Positions 18,816 to 27,606 of a DNA stretch of 45,972 nucleotides are shown here, piece after piece. Numbering within the stretch: the first letter of the stretch is position 1; each line of letters begins with the position of its first letter. Source of the DNA: Acidobacteriota bacterium (lineage in GTDB: Bacteria; Acidobacteriota; Holophagae; Acanthopleuribacterales; Acanthopleuribacteraceae). The translations under genes and the position numbers were made by a program. The notes below the pieces were generated by a model that ran no database searches, was not told the DNA's origin, and was given only the letters and a program-made list of their open reading frames with translations. The stretch lies in NCBI GenBank assembly GCA_030066195.1, contig JASJCB010000063.1, forward strand, positions 1 through 45,972, written 5' to 3'.

Positions 18816-19277
18816 TCTTGGGAATGGGAACGGACGTCATACCGAACACGGCGTCGTTCCCGGTCGTCGGGATTGTCGTTTCGAAAAACACAACACCTGT
18901 CCCGGGAATCGGTCCGGCTGAGGCGAAAGAAGTGGTTCCGCTGCCGAAATGATGACCATCCGAATATCCAAACCCACCTCCAATCCCGAGAATCGGTCTC
19001 CACGGGGATTCATTTGACAACTTCGGCCCGAGTTTCGAGGTATGGGGATTCCTTCCTTACGGGTCCTTTACCCTAAAAACAACCGGAGGCGACGTTTGGT
19101 TGGGCTGTTTTCCGAGGAAAATATCCCTCGGAGGTTCGAAGAGTGGAACCATTCCCGGGCATAGAACCACCTCGCGCTGTTACAACCGGCGCCATTCCCG
19201 GGAATCATACTACCTCCGGCGTCGCCAGGTGGTCCCATTCCCGGACGAAGGACCGGCAGACCCGGATTAGGAGGGTT
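18816..19277. repeat. Degenerate tandem array, 42-43 bp period, ATTCCCGGGAAT core (array B)
   Basis: CCATTCCCGG starts at 19149, 19192 and 19235, exactly 43 bases apart, and related cores (TCTTGGGAAT 18816, TTCCCGG 18857, TCCCGGGAAT 18900, ATCCCGAGAAT near 18982, TTTCCGAGG near 19109) continue the ladder upstream at about 42-43 bases with small slips. About ten or eleven copies are implied, the last three being the clearest. The core is palindromic. The array lies between the divergent VLRF1-like gene and the S74 protein gene and has no coding capacity that I accept. Confidence 0.7.
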
Positions 19278-19470
19278 CATTTAGCGGCAAAGTTGATGAA
19301 ACTTGGCTGACAAGCCTTACCAACACCCGAAAAGGATGTTTTTTGCTTAAAAACAAACAAACTTAGATAAAAAGCCCTTTCCAACCGACGCACAGTCCTC
19401 GACATGAGAGAAACAACTCATGCCCGGCCCCTTGAGTACAAACGTATCCCAGGCGCCCGCAAGCCGAGAA

Positions 19471-19613
19471 TCGCCCTCCGGGCGAGGCGAAGCGGAAAAC
19501 CCCGGGCGCGCGCATCCTGCGTGCTCTTTCCCGGGTTGAGCATGCTTTTCCGGTTTGATTTCAATACCTTGAGAACAATGCGCCTCGTCTCGCCCTCCAG
19601 GCGAGGCGAAGCG
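19471..19613. repeat. Pair of direct hairpin repeats
   Basis: The two copies at 19471-19494 and 19590-19613 differ at one base. Each folds through CGCC(C)TC and GGCGAGGCG. They are followed by the same GAAGCG. Repetitive-extragenic-palindrome type elements look like this, but two copies in one place are too few to decide. Confidence 0.6.
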
Positions 19614-19691
19614 TATCTTGTGTTTGGGTCTGTAAGTCGTTTTTGATCAGAACCAAGCACCTACTCATCCCACGAAGAGCACGCAGGATGC
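19512..19691. repeat. 17-bp perfect inverted repeat pair
   Basis: GCATCCTGCGTGCTCTT at 19512-19528 is exactly repeated in inverted orientation at 19675-19691, enclosing 146 bases that include the second hairpin repeat. No transposase frame lies inside, so it could be the ends of a tiny non-autonomous element or just paired repeats; no flanking target duplication was recognised. Confidence 0.5.
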
Positions 19692-19935
19692 ATGCGCCGT
19701 TAGCGCTGCGTTCAGCGCTGTTAATTATAACGACACAAACTTAGCTCACACTACCGCATTCTAGATGAGACAATTTCTACCGGGGTCACACTTGGAGAAG
19801 GGAGACCGTGGCGGGTCAACGCCATGTGCCGGCACTGAACCGGTCCGAACCGATTGGATCCCGGCACGCGTGCGCCTGCCCCTCCGGTCCGATCCCGTCG
19901 GTTCCCCGCAACTTCCTGAGAACAAGGAGCAAAGT

Positions 19936-21717
19936 ATGTTCGAGAAGCGAATCGCAGTACTAACTGCTATTTTCATCTTATCCTGGATCGGGCTGTTCGC
20001 TCAAGAGGGTCCCGTGGCACGGGTTACCATCGAGACGGACCACTTGATCATTGAACCCGTGGGTGAGTTTGAATCCTATACGGTCAAACTCTACGGGCCC
20101 ATTTGCCGTGTCGAGACCCGGTTCGGCCGGGAGACCGGCTTCGTCGAGTTGTTCGACAAAAAAGGAAAACCATTCGAGGACGGTCTCTGGAATTACGAGA
20201 TCACCGCCACGCCGATCTGGTCCCGCCAGGAACTGGAAACCATCACTACCGCCAGGATAAAGGACGATTACAAGACCCTGGCCGTGATGTTGCCGAAGGC
20301 GGGTTCCCTCACGCAAACCGGCTCTTTCAGCATTTTGGAAGGCGTCACCGTGGACCAGAGCCTGATCGAGAAAACAGCCGGTGAAAACCGGGGCAAAGCT
20401 CTTCGGGATTTTGTCATCAACGATGACCTGATCGTAGACGGCAGCGCCTGCATCGGCTTCGACTGTGTCAACGGCGAAAGCTTCGGCTTCGACACCATCC
20501 GCCTTAAGGAAAACAATCTGCGCATCAAGTTCGACGATACCTCCGTGGCCGCGTCCTACCCGCGCAACGACTGGCAACTTACCGCCAACGCCTCTGCCAA
20601 CGGCGGCGCCAGTAAGTTCTCCATCGACGATATTTCCGGCGGTCGGACTCCCTTCACGGTGGAAGCCGGCGCGCCTTCTCATTCGCTCTATGTGGATGAC
20701 GGCGGTCGCATCGGTATCCGCACCTCCACGCCGTCCGTCGAAATCCACGCGGTCGACGGCGATACGCCCACGTTGCGTCTGGAACAGAACGGTTCCTCCG
20801 GCTTCGCGCCCCAAACCTGGGACGTGGCCGGCAACGAAACCAGCTTTTTCATTCGCGACACCACCAACGGCAGTACTCTGCCCTTCCGCATTCGCCCCGG
20901 CGCAAGCAGTAATGTGTTGATGATCGACGGTGATGACCAGGTAGGCATCAACTCGGGCACCAATCCCTCCTCTACCCTACAGGTCTCCAATACCATCGGT
21001 GACAACACCTTGCACGTCACTTCCGCCAACCAGGATACCGTGGTGCACATCGAGGAAACGAATGCGAGCGGCACTACCGATCCCATGCTCAAGATGTCCA
21101 ACAATTCGTCCGTCATCATTTCAACGGTCAACAACAGCACCGGCCAAACCTGGAACTTCTTGAACGGCAGCGCCGGTTTCCGCATCGATGACACCATCGG
21201 CGGTCCCGAGGTCGACATCAAGAACAACGGTGATATCCGTTTCGGCCAGAACAACGGCGACTTCCTGCTCATCGACCGCACCACCAACGGCGGTCACGTA
21301 ACCATTTCCAATAACCTCACGGTCAACGGCACCTTCAGCAACCCTTCCGATGTAAACCTGAAGGAAGAGTTCGAAGTGGTGGATACCAGCGAGGTTTTGG
21401 ACAAACTGACCGACCTTCCCATCACCACCTGGCGCTATAAGCGCGATGAGAGCGATATTCGCCACATGGGTGTGACGGCCCAGGATTTCTACGACGCCTT
21501 CGGCCTGGGTCAAAGCGACAAGTACCTGACCTCCATCGATCCCGACGGTGTGGCGATGGCCGCCATCCAGGGCTTGAACAACAAGGTCGAAGACAAGATC
21601 AGCCAAAAGGACGAGGAAATCGCCCGGCTGAAAGAAAAGAACCGGAAGCTCGAAGACCGCCTGGCGGCCTTGGAGAAACTGGTCAACACCCTGGCTGAAC
21701 AAGACGCCGATCAGTAG
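19936..21717 (+). CDS. Secreted beta-rich protein with C-terminal S74 intramolecular chaperone domain
   Basis: A 593-residue exported protein. ATG 19936 is preceded by AAGGAG (19924-19929) and opens a signal peptide (EKR, hydrophobic core, LFAQ). The long middle (about 100-465) has repeated short beta motifs such as IGI-x-T-x-x-P, LRLEQNGSS and NNLTVNGTFSNPS, typical of trimeric fibre proteins. From about residue 469 it has NPSDVNLKEEF, then RHMGVTAQDFYDAFGLG, the signature of the Peptidase_S74 chaperone that trimerises fibres and then cleaves itself off. Ser471 and Lys476 have the five-residue spacing of the endosialidase catalytic Ser/Lys pair. A coiled coil (about 545-590) ends the protein. 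Phage tail fibres carry this domain, but the signal peptide and lack of phage genes argue for a surface fibre. Confidence 0.85.
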   Translation: MFEKRIAVLTAIFILSWIGLFAQEGPVARVTIETDHLIIEPVGEFESYTVKLYGPICRVETRFGRETGFVELFDKKGKPFEDGLWNYEITATPIWSRQELETITTARIKDDYKTLAVMLPKAGSLTQTGSFSILEGVTVDQSLIEKTAGENRGKALRDFVINDDLIVDGSACIGFDCVNGESFGFDTIRLKENNLRIKFDDTSVAASYPRNDWQLTANASANGGASKFSIDDISGGRTPFTVEAGAPSHSLYVDDGGRIGIRTSTPSVEIHAVDGDTPTLRLEQNGSSGFAPQTWDVAGNETSFFIRDTTNGSTLPFRIRPGASSNVLMIDGDDQVGINSGTNPSSTLQVSNTIGDNTLHVTSANQDTVVHIEETNASGTTDPMLKMSNNSSVIISTVNNSTGQTWNFLNGSAGFRIDDTIGGPEVDIKNNGDIRFGQNNGDFLLIDRTTNGGHVTISNNLTVNGTFSNPSDVNLKEEFEVVDTSEVLDKLTDLPITTWRYKRDESDIRHMGVTAQDFYDAFGLGQSDKYLTSIDPDGVAMAAIQGLNNKVEDKISQKDEEIARLKEKNRKLEDRLAALEKLVNTLAEQDADQ

Positions 21718-21744
21718 ACGGCTCGTTCAACCCCAACCTCACGG

Positions 21745-21775
21745 AACGGGGCGGCTTGCGAGTCGCCCCGTTTCT
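21745..21775 (+). terminator. Intrinsic terminator after the S74 protein gene
   Basis: AACGGGGCG pairs with CGCCCCGTT across the arm GGCTtgcgAGTC (one G-T pair), giving a stem of about 12 bp ending in a short TTT run. It lies 28 bases after the stop codon. Confidence 0.85.
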
Positions 21776-21801
21776 ATAAGAAGCGGTTTTACCTGTTTAT
21801 C

Positions 21802-21987
21802 TCACGGCTCCTGACCACGACTCAGGTCGATATTGAGACCTCGAAGAGGCGACTCCAAAAAGAAATCGACCAGATGCAGCTTCGTCGATTGTGAGCGGTA
21901 CTCCTCGTTGGAGAGAACTACCGCGGCAGTTCTAGGGAACCCGTCCTTGGCATCTTTCACATGCCATTTGGTTTGTGTCATCTCCAT
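21802..21987 (-). pseudogene. Truncated Phd/YefM-type antitoxin remnant
   Basis: A 61-residue frame, with ATG 21987 after AGGTG, looks like a Phd/YefM antitoxin: an N-terminal W-x-V-x-DAK-x-x-F element, then AAVVLSNEEY, then LVDFF-x-x-SPLRGLNIDLSRGQEP, the typical toxin-binding tail. Normal members have about 20-25 more residues (the L-x-x-R-A-x-x-x-GP-x-x-I-T-x-x-G segment, part of the DNA-binding fold) between the first two elements. Here DGFP runs straight into RTAAVV, so that segment is missing in frame. No PIN or RelE toxin gene follows; the next element downstream is the terminator of the opposing gene. It is therefore probably a dead or repurposed antitoxin. A GTG start at 21996 is possible. 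Confidence 0.6.
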
Positions 21988-22095
21988 AATAAGCACCTAC
22001 CGAGCCACATCATCTCTCTGGGGTTAGTTGCTCCTTCACATTATAGATTATATACCAGGAAAAGCCGTGACCGATGATCGAAACCGCCGCAAGCT

Positions 22096-24990
22096 CTACT
22101 GAAAACAGTCAGCCAGGATTCCCAGAACCGAAGTATTATCCGGCCAGGACCTGAGTAACACACTTGTCGATTGGCAAAGGCAACCCCCGGGCCCCTTCAA
22201 CTGGACCTGGTCGATCCACCAGCCCTGAGCGCCTTGGAAGTTATCGCAGCCCAGGCGCCAGCGGAATAGGACGGACTGCCCGTCCATTTCCGACAAATCT
22301 ACCTTGGAGCGGATGAACCCGTTGGAATTTCCGTTCCAGGCATCGCGTTGAGCCAGGGGGTTGGAGGAAATATTCAAGCGGACCGTGTAGGGACCCTCGG
22401 TAATGCGATCGGGGTTGTCGGGTACCGCGCCGCCGTCACCGCTGAGAATATCGAACCAGGTTGCGCCGCCGTCGGTGGAGTATTCCAGTACGCCGCCGTC
22501 CCAGTTGGGTTCGGTATCGTAGCGGTGCCAAAACTCCAGGACCGTGGGACCGCTGATGTCGAATAATTCTGTCAGCACCAGTGATTGGTCCTTGCGAATG
22601 CCGTCGTTGGCGCAGAACCAACTGGTGCCGTAGGTCTCGGTGCCCTCGGTGGTTTGGAACCAGGTCGGCGTGCCCAGGTCGGTGGGTCCGGTCAATGTGA
22701 TCCAATTAGCCGTTCCGGATTCATGATCGTCAAAGAACAAAAGGGGCTTGGGACCCCGCACCGATACGGCAGTTGTCACGGTATTCGCCTCTTCGATACC
22801 GCCGCCGGGCCCGTCACCCGGTGCACCGATGTCCTCGGCGCGCACAAGGTAATACCAGTTCTCGTTGAGCCGCACATCATAATCGGTCCAGGACGTATGC
22901 GGCCAACCCGAGCGCACCATATTTTCGGGGCCCGGCACAAAGTCGGGGACGTCGCCGCGATAGATATTGTAGTGTGGTCGGGTACCGCAAGAACCTGTTG
23001 CCGGTTGCCAACGAAGAAGGACACTGCAAGAGAAAAAGCCGCCGAACGGTATGATGGTCAGCGGGTCGAATTGCGGCGCCAGGCGGCAGATACCGGTAGC
23101 GGTTACCGCGGCGCATTCACTGAGCACCGAGAAACAGTTCTGGTCCGCATCGAAGGCCCGAACGATGTAGGCATAGGATGTTCCGCCCGACACATCGGTA
23201 TCGCTGAAGGCAGTCCCGGCGATATCTTCGGCAATCAGGATGAAATTTTCGGCGGGGCAGGCGGTTGCGTCCGCGCGATAAACATTGTAGGTATCGGCTC
23301 CAGTGGAGGGATTCCAGGAGAGATCGATTCGGTTGTCGCCGCCCGCGACCGCGACAAGACCCTCGGGCGCCAAGATCGGTGGATCGCAACCGCAGGAGTC
23401 GAATTTAAAGGTAGCGATACGAGTAGACCAGAAGCTGTCCGCGTTGTACATGCCGGTGAACCAGAAGGTGCAATCGTCAACGGGGTCTATGCTCATGGAG
23501 GAATAATCGCCGTAGCGGTTGGAGCCGTTGGCCGCGCTGCCGTCAATCAAGGTGTACTCTCCCTGGGGCAGGAGACCCGGGGGGTCATCGTCCAACCGGC
23601 CCGTGTACCGTAGGCCGGGAAAAACATCGGTCCCGTCGGTTACATTGTAACCCAAGGCTATATTGCCGTCCTTGTCCATGGCAAGGGCGCCCATCCAGCG
23701 GTTGACATCGTCGGGTGAGAAAGTGCCTTCCTGATTAAGGGACCAACCGCTGCCCCTAACAGCCGGGTTGCGCCGCAGTTCGAACCAGCGGATACCGCCG
23801 GTGTCGTTACCGTCTACATCGGTGACCAGGTTGCCCAGCAAGACCTCGTGACTGCCGAAGTTGCGATAGGAAAGCCGCCACATAATGACCTCGCGTAAGG
23901 GGTCCAGCGTAGTCCCCGAACCCGGCTGCGGGAAACAGTTGAAAGAGACGGCGCCGCACAGGGTGGAGTCGAACTCGGCAACGGGAATGGAATCGGTAAG
24001 AGTCAAGACGCTTTCCGCGGGATTCGCCCAATCGATATCGAATTGAAAAACCTCCAGGAAATCGGCGTCGGGGTTGTTGCCGCCCGGGTTGTGGAGTTCG
24101 TCGTCGCGATGCCGCATCAAAAGACCCGGGCTGCCGGGGGGCGGCGCGGTAAGGCCGTCCAGATCTGCCGGGGTTGCGGCCTGGAAATTGAAACCGGCCA
24201 TGGGGGGAAGGGCGGTGAAGACCACGGGCACGGGATCTCCCGCCAACATGGCCTCGCGGTTGAAGGCATAGACCCGGGGTAGGAACTCATTGGTGGTCAG
24301 GTAATAGGCATCGGGCCAGACACCGTATTTGGGATAGTCCGGAAAATCCACGCCGTTGAAGGTGTAGGCATACCAGCCGCCGGTGATCGGGTCCGAGGTT
24401 TGCGACACATAGATGCAAAGGCCGTTGCTGCTCGAGGAAAACTCGGTCAACAGCCAGCGTTGCGCGTGTTGATCATAAAGAACGATGGGATCGCCGAACC
24501 CGCTGCTGCAAGGCGCATCGGGATTCAGGGAATCCAGCACGAAGGGGCCGGCTGCAATGCTGCCGTCGGCTTTATTGAAGACGGAATACACGGTGCCGGA
24601 AGAGCTGTTCGTTGCTTGAATGAAATAGTTCACGCCCACATCACCCACGGTATCGGGCGGGTTGACGGAGGTGAAGGGAATGCCCGCGATATCGAGCTTC
24701 GGAGAGCCGAAACCCAGGTCGATGGAACCGGCAGCGCCTCGTCGGTCCCTCAAGGGATCGGGTCGCGAGGGTTCGGGAACGTCGACACCGCGATTGCCGT
24801 GACGCACGCGGGGCACTTCCATGAGGGCCATGCCGGGTCGCCAGGGCTGAGGCTTGGGTAATTCGCGCAAGTCTACATCCAGGAAATAGGGATACGAAGT
24901 TTCCGAGACAGTCGAAGGCAGTAAGGCCATGCCGGGTAAAAAAGGACAGAGCAGGATAATGCCGAATGAAAACCTTGAAAACATGGTCAC
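22096..24990 (-). CDS. Secreted propeller-like protein with Fn3-like and jellyroll (MAM-like) domains
   Basis: About 964 residues, exported. The GTG at 24990 has GGAGG eight bases upstream; the ATG at 24984, two codons later, is 14 bases away, so GTG is favoured, and both give the same signal peptide (FSRFSFGIILLC core). Residues about 80-560 contain repeated SVNPPDTVGDVG, DPIVLYDQHAQRWLLTEF, YPKYGVWPDAYYLT and SMSIDPVDDCTFWFTGMYN elements, like secreted beta-propellers of the exo-alpha-sialidase type. Two Fn3-like domains follow (APEGLVAVAGGDNRIDLSWNPS and a second with NIYRGD). A C-terminal jellyroll begins at FFDDHESGTANW and includes LEFWHRYDTEPNWDGG and the WFDIL strand, like domains of immune-inhibitor-A proteases. 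No protease motif is present. Function unknown. Confidence 0.8.
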   Translation of the reverse strand: MTMFSRFSFGIILLCPFLPGMALLPSTVSETSYPYFLDVDLRELPKPQPWRPGMALMEVPRVRHGNRGVDVPEPSRPDPLRDRRGAAGSIDLGFGSPKLDIAGIPFTSVNPPDTVGDVGVNYFIQATNSSSGTVYSVFNKADGSIAAGPFVLDSLNPDAPCSSGFGDPIVLYDQHAQRWLLTEFSSSSNGLCIYVSQTSDPITGGWYAYTFNGVDFPDYPKYGVWPDAYYLTTNEFLPRVYAFNREAMLAGDPVPVVFTALPPMAGFNFQAATPADLDGLTAPPPGSPGLLMRHRDDELHNPGGNNPDADFLEVFQFDIDWANPAESVLTLTDSIPVAEFDSTLCGAVSFNCFPQPGSGTTLDPLREVIMWRLSYRNFGSHEVLLGNLVTDVDGNDTGGIRWFELRRNPAVRGSGWSLNQEGTFSPDDVNRWMGALAMDKDGNIALGYNVTDGTDVFPGLRYTGRLDDDPPGLLPQGEYTLIDGSAANGSNRYGDYSSMSIDPVDDCTFWFTGMYNADSFWSTRIATFKFDSCGCDPPILAPEGLVAVAGGDNRIDLSWNPSTGADTYNVYRADATACPAENFILIAEDIAGTAFSDTDVSGGTSYAYIVRAFDADQNCFSVLSECAAVTATGICRLAPQFDPLTIIPFGGFFSCSVLLRWQPATGSCGTRPHYNIYRGDVPDFVPGPENMVRSGWPHTSWTDYDVRLNENWYYLVRAEDIGAPGDGPGGGIEEANTVTTAVSVRGPKPLLFFDDHESGTANWITLTGPTDLGTPTWFQTTEGTETYGTSWFCANDGIRKDQSLVLTELFDISGPTVLEFWHRYDTEPNWDGGVLEYSTDGGATWFDILSGDGGAVPDNPDRITEGPYTVRLNISSNPLAQRDAWNGNSNGFIRSKVDLSEMDGQSVLFRWRLGCDNFQGAQGWWIDQVQLKGPGGCLCQSTSVLLRSWPDNTSVLGILADCFQ

Positions 24991-25269
24991 GGTCACAACC
25001 TCCAAACATCGAGCCCTTGCATCCCTATCGAACACCATGTGTAATTACCTGAATGAACAGGGCATTGTTTTCATTCTGGGCCGGCGAACCTCGTGCCGCA
25101 ACCCTATATTCATCAACGATCTATGATTGTGAGACATGTCATCGGTAAATGCGGCGCGCCTCGGCTGGGTTTCGTCCCCCGTGATCAGGAAAAACCGGCA
25201 AGTCGCCGGCCCTGATTTTGCTTCAGCGTTCGGGTAGAGCCGTTTGGCGCAAGGCTTTGGAGGTACACC

Positions 25270-25686
25270 ATGTTTGACCGTATTTTAATTCCCGTGGACT
25301 TTTCGGCGGGCAATCGCGACAGCATCGCCCAGGCGGCGCGATTGGCCCATGCCGAAACATCGGTAACCCTGATCCACATCATTCAAATGATCGATCACCT
25401 GGAGGATGACGAAGATGAGGGTTTTTACAGCAGGTTAAGAGAGATGGCCGACCGAAAGATGGAAAGCCTGCTCAAATACGGACGTGAACTGGGCCTGAAC
25501 CTGAGCCATACGGTACTTGTGGGTAAACGGACAACCGGAATTTTGACCTACGCCCGGGAACACGATATTTCCATCATCGTGCTCAATTCGCGGCCCATGG
25601 ACTGGACCCAGCCGCTGGAAGGCTTCGGCGGCACCAGCCACGCGGTGGCGGTTTACGCGCACTGCCCGGTCTTCCTGATCAAATAA
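25270..25686 (+). CDS. Universal stress protein (UspA family)
   Basis: A 138-residue single-domain Usp, cytoplasmic. It begins with MFDRILIPVDFS, the canonical first strand and Asp of the nucleotide site, has V-x-LIHIIQ as strand two, a long central helix, and ends AHCPVFLIK, the usual HCPV(L)VV tail. The usual ATP loop Gly-x2-Gly-x9-Gly-(S/T) is degenerate: NSRPMDWTQPLEGFGGTSHAV lacks the first glycines, so nucleotide binding may be altered or lost. GGAGG sits six bases before the ATG. A hairpin lies just after the stop. Its trigger is not visible from the sequence. Confidence 0.92.
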   Translation: MFDRILIPVDFSAGNRDSIAQAARLAHAETSVTLIHIIQMIDHLEDDEDEGFYSRLREMADRKMESLLKYGRELGLNLSHTVLVGKRTTGILTYAREHDISIIVLNSRPMDWTQPLEGFGGTSHAVAVYAHCPVFLIK

Positions 25687-25689
25687 GCC

Positions 25690-25709
25690 GCTGGGGAGAC
25701 TTCCCCAGC
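25690..25709 (+). terminator. Hairpin after the Usp gene
   Basis: GCTGGGGA (25690-25697) and TCCCCAGC (25702-25709) form a perfect 8-bp stem around GACT, starting three bases after the stop codon. The following bases (TTGTGCC) are only weakly T-rich, so termination may be partial. Confidence 0.55.
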
Positions 25710-25798
25710 TTGTGCCATATTCCGCTCCATGGAATGATCCGGGATGTCAACGGGGTCGACAGGTGAAAGTCTGGTATGATGATTTCGGAGGCTATGAA

Positions 25799-27472
25799 AT
25801 GCAACCGATCCCTGTCGGTATCAGTGACTTCAAAAAGTTAAGAGAGGCCGATTTCGCCTTTGTGGATAAGTCGATGCTAATTGCCGATATCCTCCGTAGC
25901 GGGGCGGAAGTGACGCTTCTCCCTCGGCCGAGGAGATTCGGAAAGACGCTGAACCTGTCCATGCTGCGCTACTTTCTGGATCATCGCAATGAAACCAGGA
26001 ACGCCTCCCTTTTCGAAGGTTTGCAAGTCACGGCCCACCCGGATGTCATGAAACACCAGGGTCGGTACCCTGTTGTATTCGTTACTTTTAAAGACATCAA
26101 GTATTCAGAATTCAAACATTGTGAAAGTGCGATCGCTAAAACCTTGGGCCATCTTTTCCTCGATCATCGAGAGGTCATCACTCGGGCCGACCCGAAAGGC
26201 GTAGTTAAAAAGTCAACCGAAGCAATCATGGACGGCACCGCCGATTTCGTCGATCTTTCCGATGCTCTGGGCTTACTGACTAAATTAATCGAAGAAGGAA
26301 CCGGCAAAAAGCCGATCGTCTTGTTCGATGAGTACGACGCACCCATTCACGCCGGCTACCGGCACGGGTACTATGATCGGATCATCGAATTCATGCGCAA
26401 CTTGCTGAGCGGGGCCTTCAAGGACAATCCACATCTGAAAACGGGGGTGGTGACCGGTATTCTCAGGGTCTCCAAGGAATCCATCTTCTCCGGTTTCAAT
26501 AATGCGGATGTACAGACCATCTTGGACAATTCCTATGCCCGTTATTTCGGTTTTACAGAGGACGAGGTCAGCGCATTCCTGGCCCGCAGAGGTCTCGCCG
26601 ACCGCGAGGAGGAGGTTCGCACCTGGTACAATGGTTATCGGTTCGGGGGGCAGATCATATATAACCCCTGGTCCATCATGAAAATGGCCGCCAATCCCGA
26701 GGCCCCGCTCCAACCGTATTGGGTCAACACCAGTGACAATCGATTGATCCAAAGTCTGATTACCGATGAGCGCGCCGTCCGCCGGGAAGACCTGGAAAAG
26801 CTGTTGCGAGGCGAACTTCTGGCCAAGGTATTGGATGTGGATATCGTCATGAATAAAATGACGGCCAAAGCCGTTTGGTCCATGCTCACTTTGAGCGGCT
26901 ACCTGAAAACGGAAACCCTGGTCATCGACGAGGGCCGTTTTAAAAGCGAGCTGACCATCCCCAATAAAGAGGTCAGGCTTTTTTATGAGGAGTCGGTACG
27001 AACCTGGGTCGACGAACAATCGGGCCCGCAAGGCTTCTCCCCCTTGATCGAAGCGCTGCTCGCACAGGATATGGATCGCCTGGCCGTCATTTTTGCCGAG
27101 GTTGTCAAAAGCGTATTGAGCTACCATGACACTGCCGGCAACGAACCGGAGCGCGTCTACCATGCATTCATGTTGGGCCTTTTGGTCGCTTTGCGCGGAA
27201 GATACCGGGTCGTATCCAACCGGGAATCCGGTTTCGGTCGCTATGACATCATCATGATCCCGGAGGACGAGCGGCACACCGGTATTGTCTTCGAGTTCAA
27301 GCGTGTCGAAGAAAAACCACCGAAGGAAACCGCGAAAGAAGCACTGCAACAGATCATCGAACGAGAGTACGCTGTCGAATTACAAGCGGCGGGCATTCAA
27401 TCCATTCGTGCCGTGGGTATTGCCGTGGACGGCAAAAAAACTGAAATCTGCAGCGCTCTTTTGTCGCCCTGA
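25799..27472 (+). CDS. AAA-ATPase-like / PD-(D/E)XK (DUF1703) protein
   Basis: A 557-residue protein of the family pairing an N-terminal AAA-ATPase-like domain with a C-terminal DUF1703 nuclease-like domain. GGAGG (25787-25791) selects ATG 25799 over the upstream in-frame ATG at 25712. The opening MQPIPVGISDFKKLREADF-x-FVDKS is family-typical. Walker A is the variant LPRPRRFGKT (about 40-50). Walker B is KPIVLFDEYDAP. The C-terminal part ends with GRYDIIMIPEDERHTGIVFEFK (D...E-x-K of the PD-(D/E)XK fold). These genes are common, mobile and multi-copy in some genomes; roles in DNA or defence are suspected, not proven. There is no partner gene here, and it is followed 134 bp later by the six-Cys peptide gene. 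Confidence 0.9.
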   Translation: MQPIPVGISDFKKLREADFAFVDKSMLIADILRSGAEVTLLPRPRRFGKTLNLSMLRYFLDHRNETRNASLFEGLQVTAHPDVMKHQGRYPVVFVTFKDIKYSEFKHCESAIAKTLGHLFLDHREVITRADPKGVVKKSTEAIMDGTADFVDLSDALGLLTKLIEEGTGKKPIVLFDEYDAPIHAGYRHGYYDRIIEFMRNLLSGAFKDNPHLKTGVVTGILRVSKESIFSGFNNADVQTILDNSYARYFGFTEDEVSAFLARRGLADREEEVRTWYNGYRFGGQIIYNPWSIMKMAANPEAPLQPYWVNTSDNRLIQSLITDERAVRREDLEKLLRGELLAKVLDVDIVMNKMTAKAVWSMLTLSGYLKTETLVIDEGRFKSELTIPNKEVRLFYEESVRTWVDEQSGPQGFSPLIEALLAQDMDRLAVIFAEVVKSVLSYHDTAGNEPERVYHAFMLGLLVALRGRYRVVSNRESGFGRYDIIMIPEDERHTGIVFEFKRVEEKPPKETAKEALQQIIEREYAVELQAAGIQSIRAVGIAVDGKKTEICSALLSP

Positions 27473-27606
27473 GATATCGTTATTCAAAAAGCGAAGCCCG
27501 GCAGCTCTCAAAAAAGATGACCCCTGGAGCCGGTGGTTTTCGGTTGTCCAGCAGGAGCGGGTTCTTCCCAAGCCCGCCTCGAATAGAATACGAGGAGTAT
27601 TACCCC

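Larger units (their letters stand above)
19278..19935. other. Non-coding stretch with direct and inverted repeats
   Basis: No gene is supported here. Two direct repeats of 24 bases (23 identical), each a small hairpin with CGCCCTCC-GGCGAGGCG, lie at 19471-19494 and 19590-19613. A perfect 17-bp inverted repeat, GCATCCTGCGTGCTCTT (19512-19528) and its complement (19675-19691), brackets the second hairpin. The leader of the following gene begins somewhere near 19760; I could not assign a promoter. Confidence 0.5.

Noticed and set aside
19404..19646. 80-residue frames on both strands near the hairpin repeats
   Set aside because: Composition is Arg/Ser-rich repeat DNA, there is no Shine-Dalgarno sequence, and the frames are mirror shadows of each other.
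19936..21717. Prophage tail fibre
   Set aside because: It has a secretory signal peptide and no neighbouring phage structural, lysis or integrase genes in the window.
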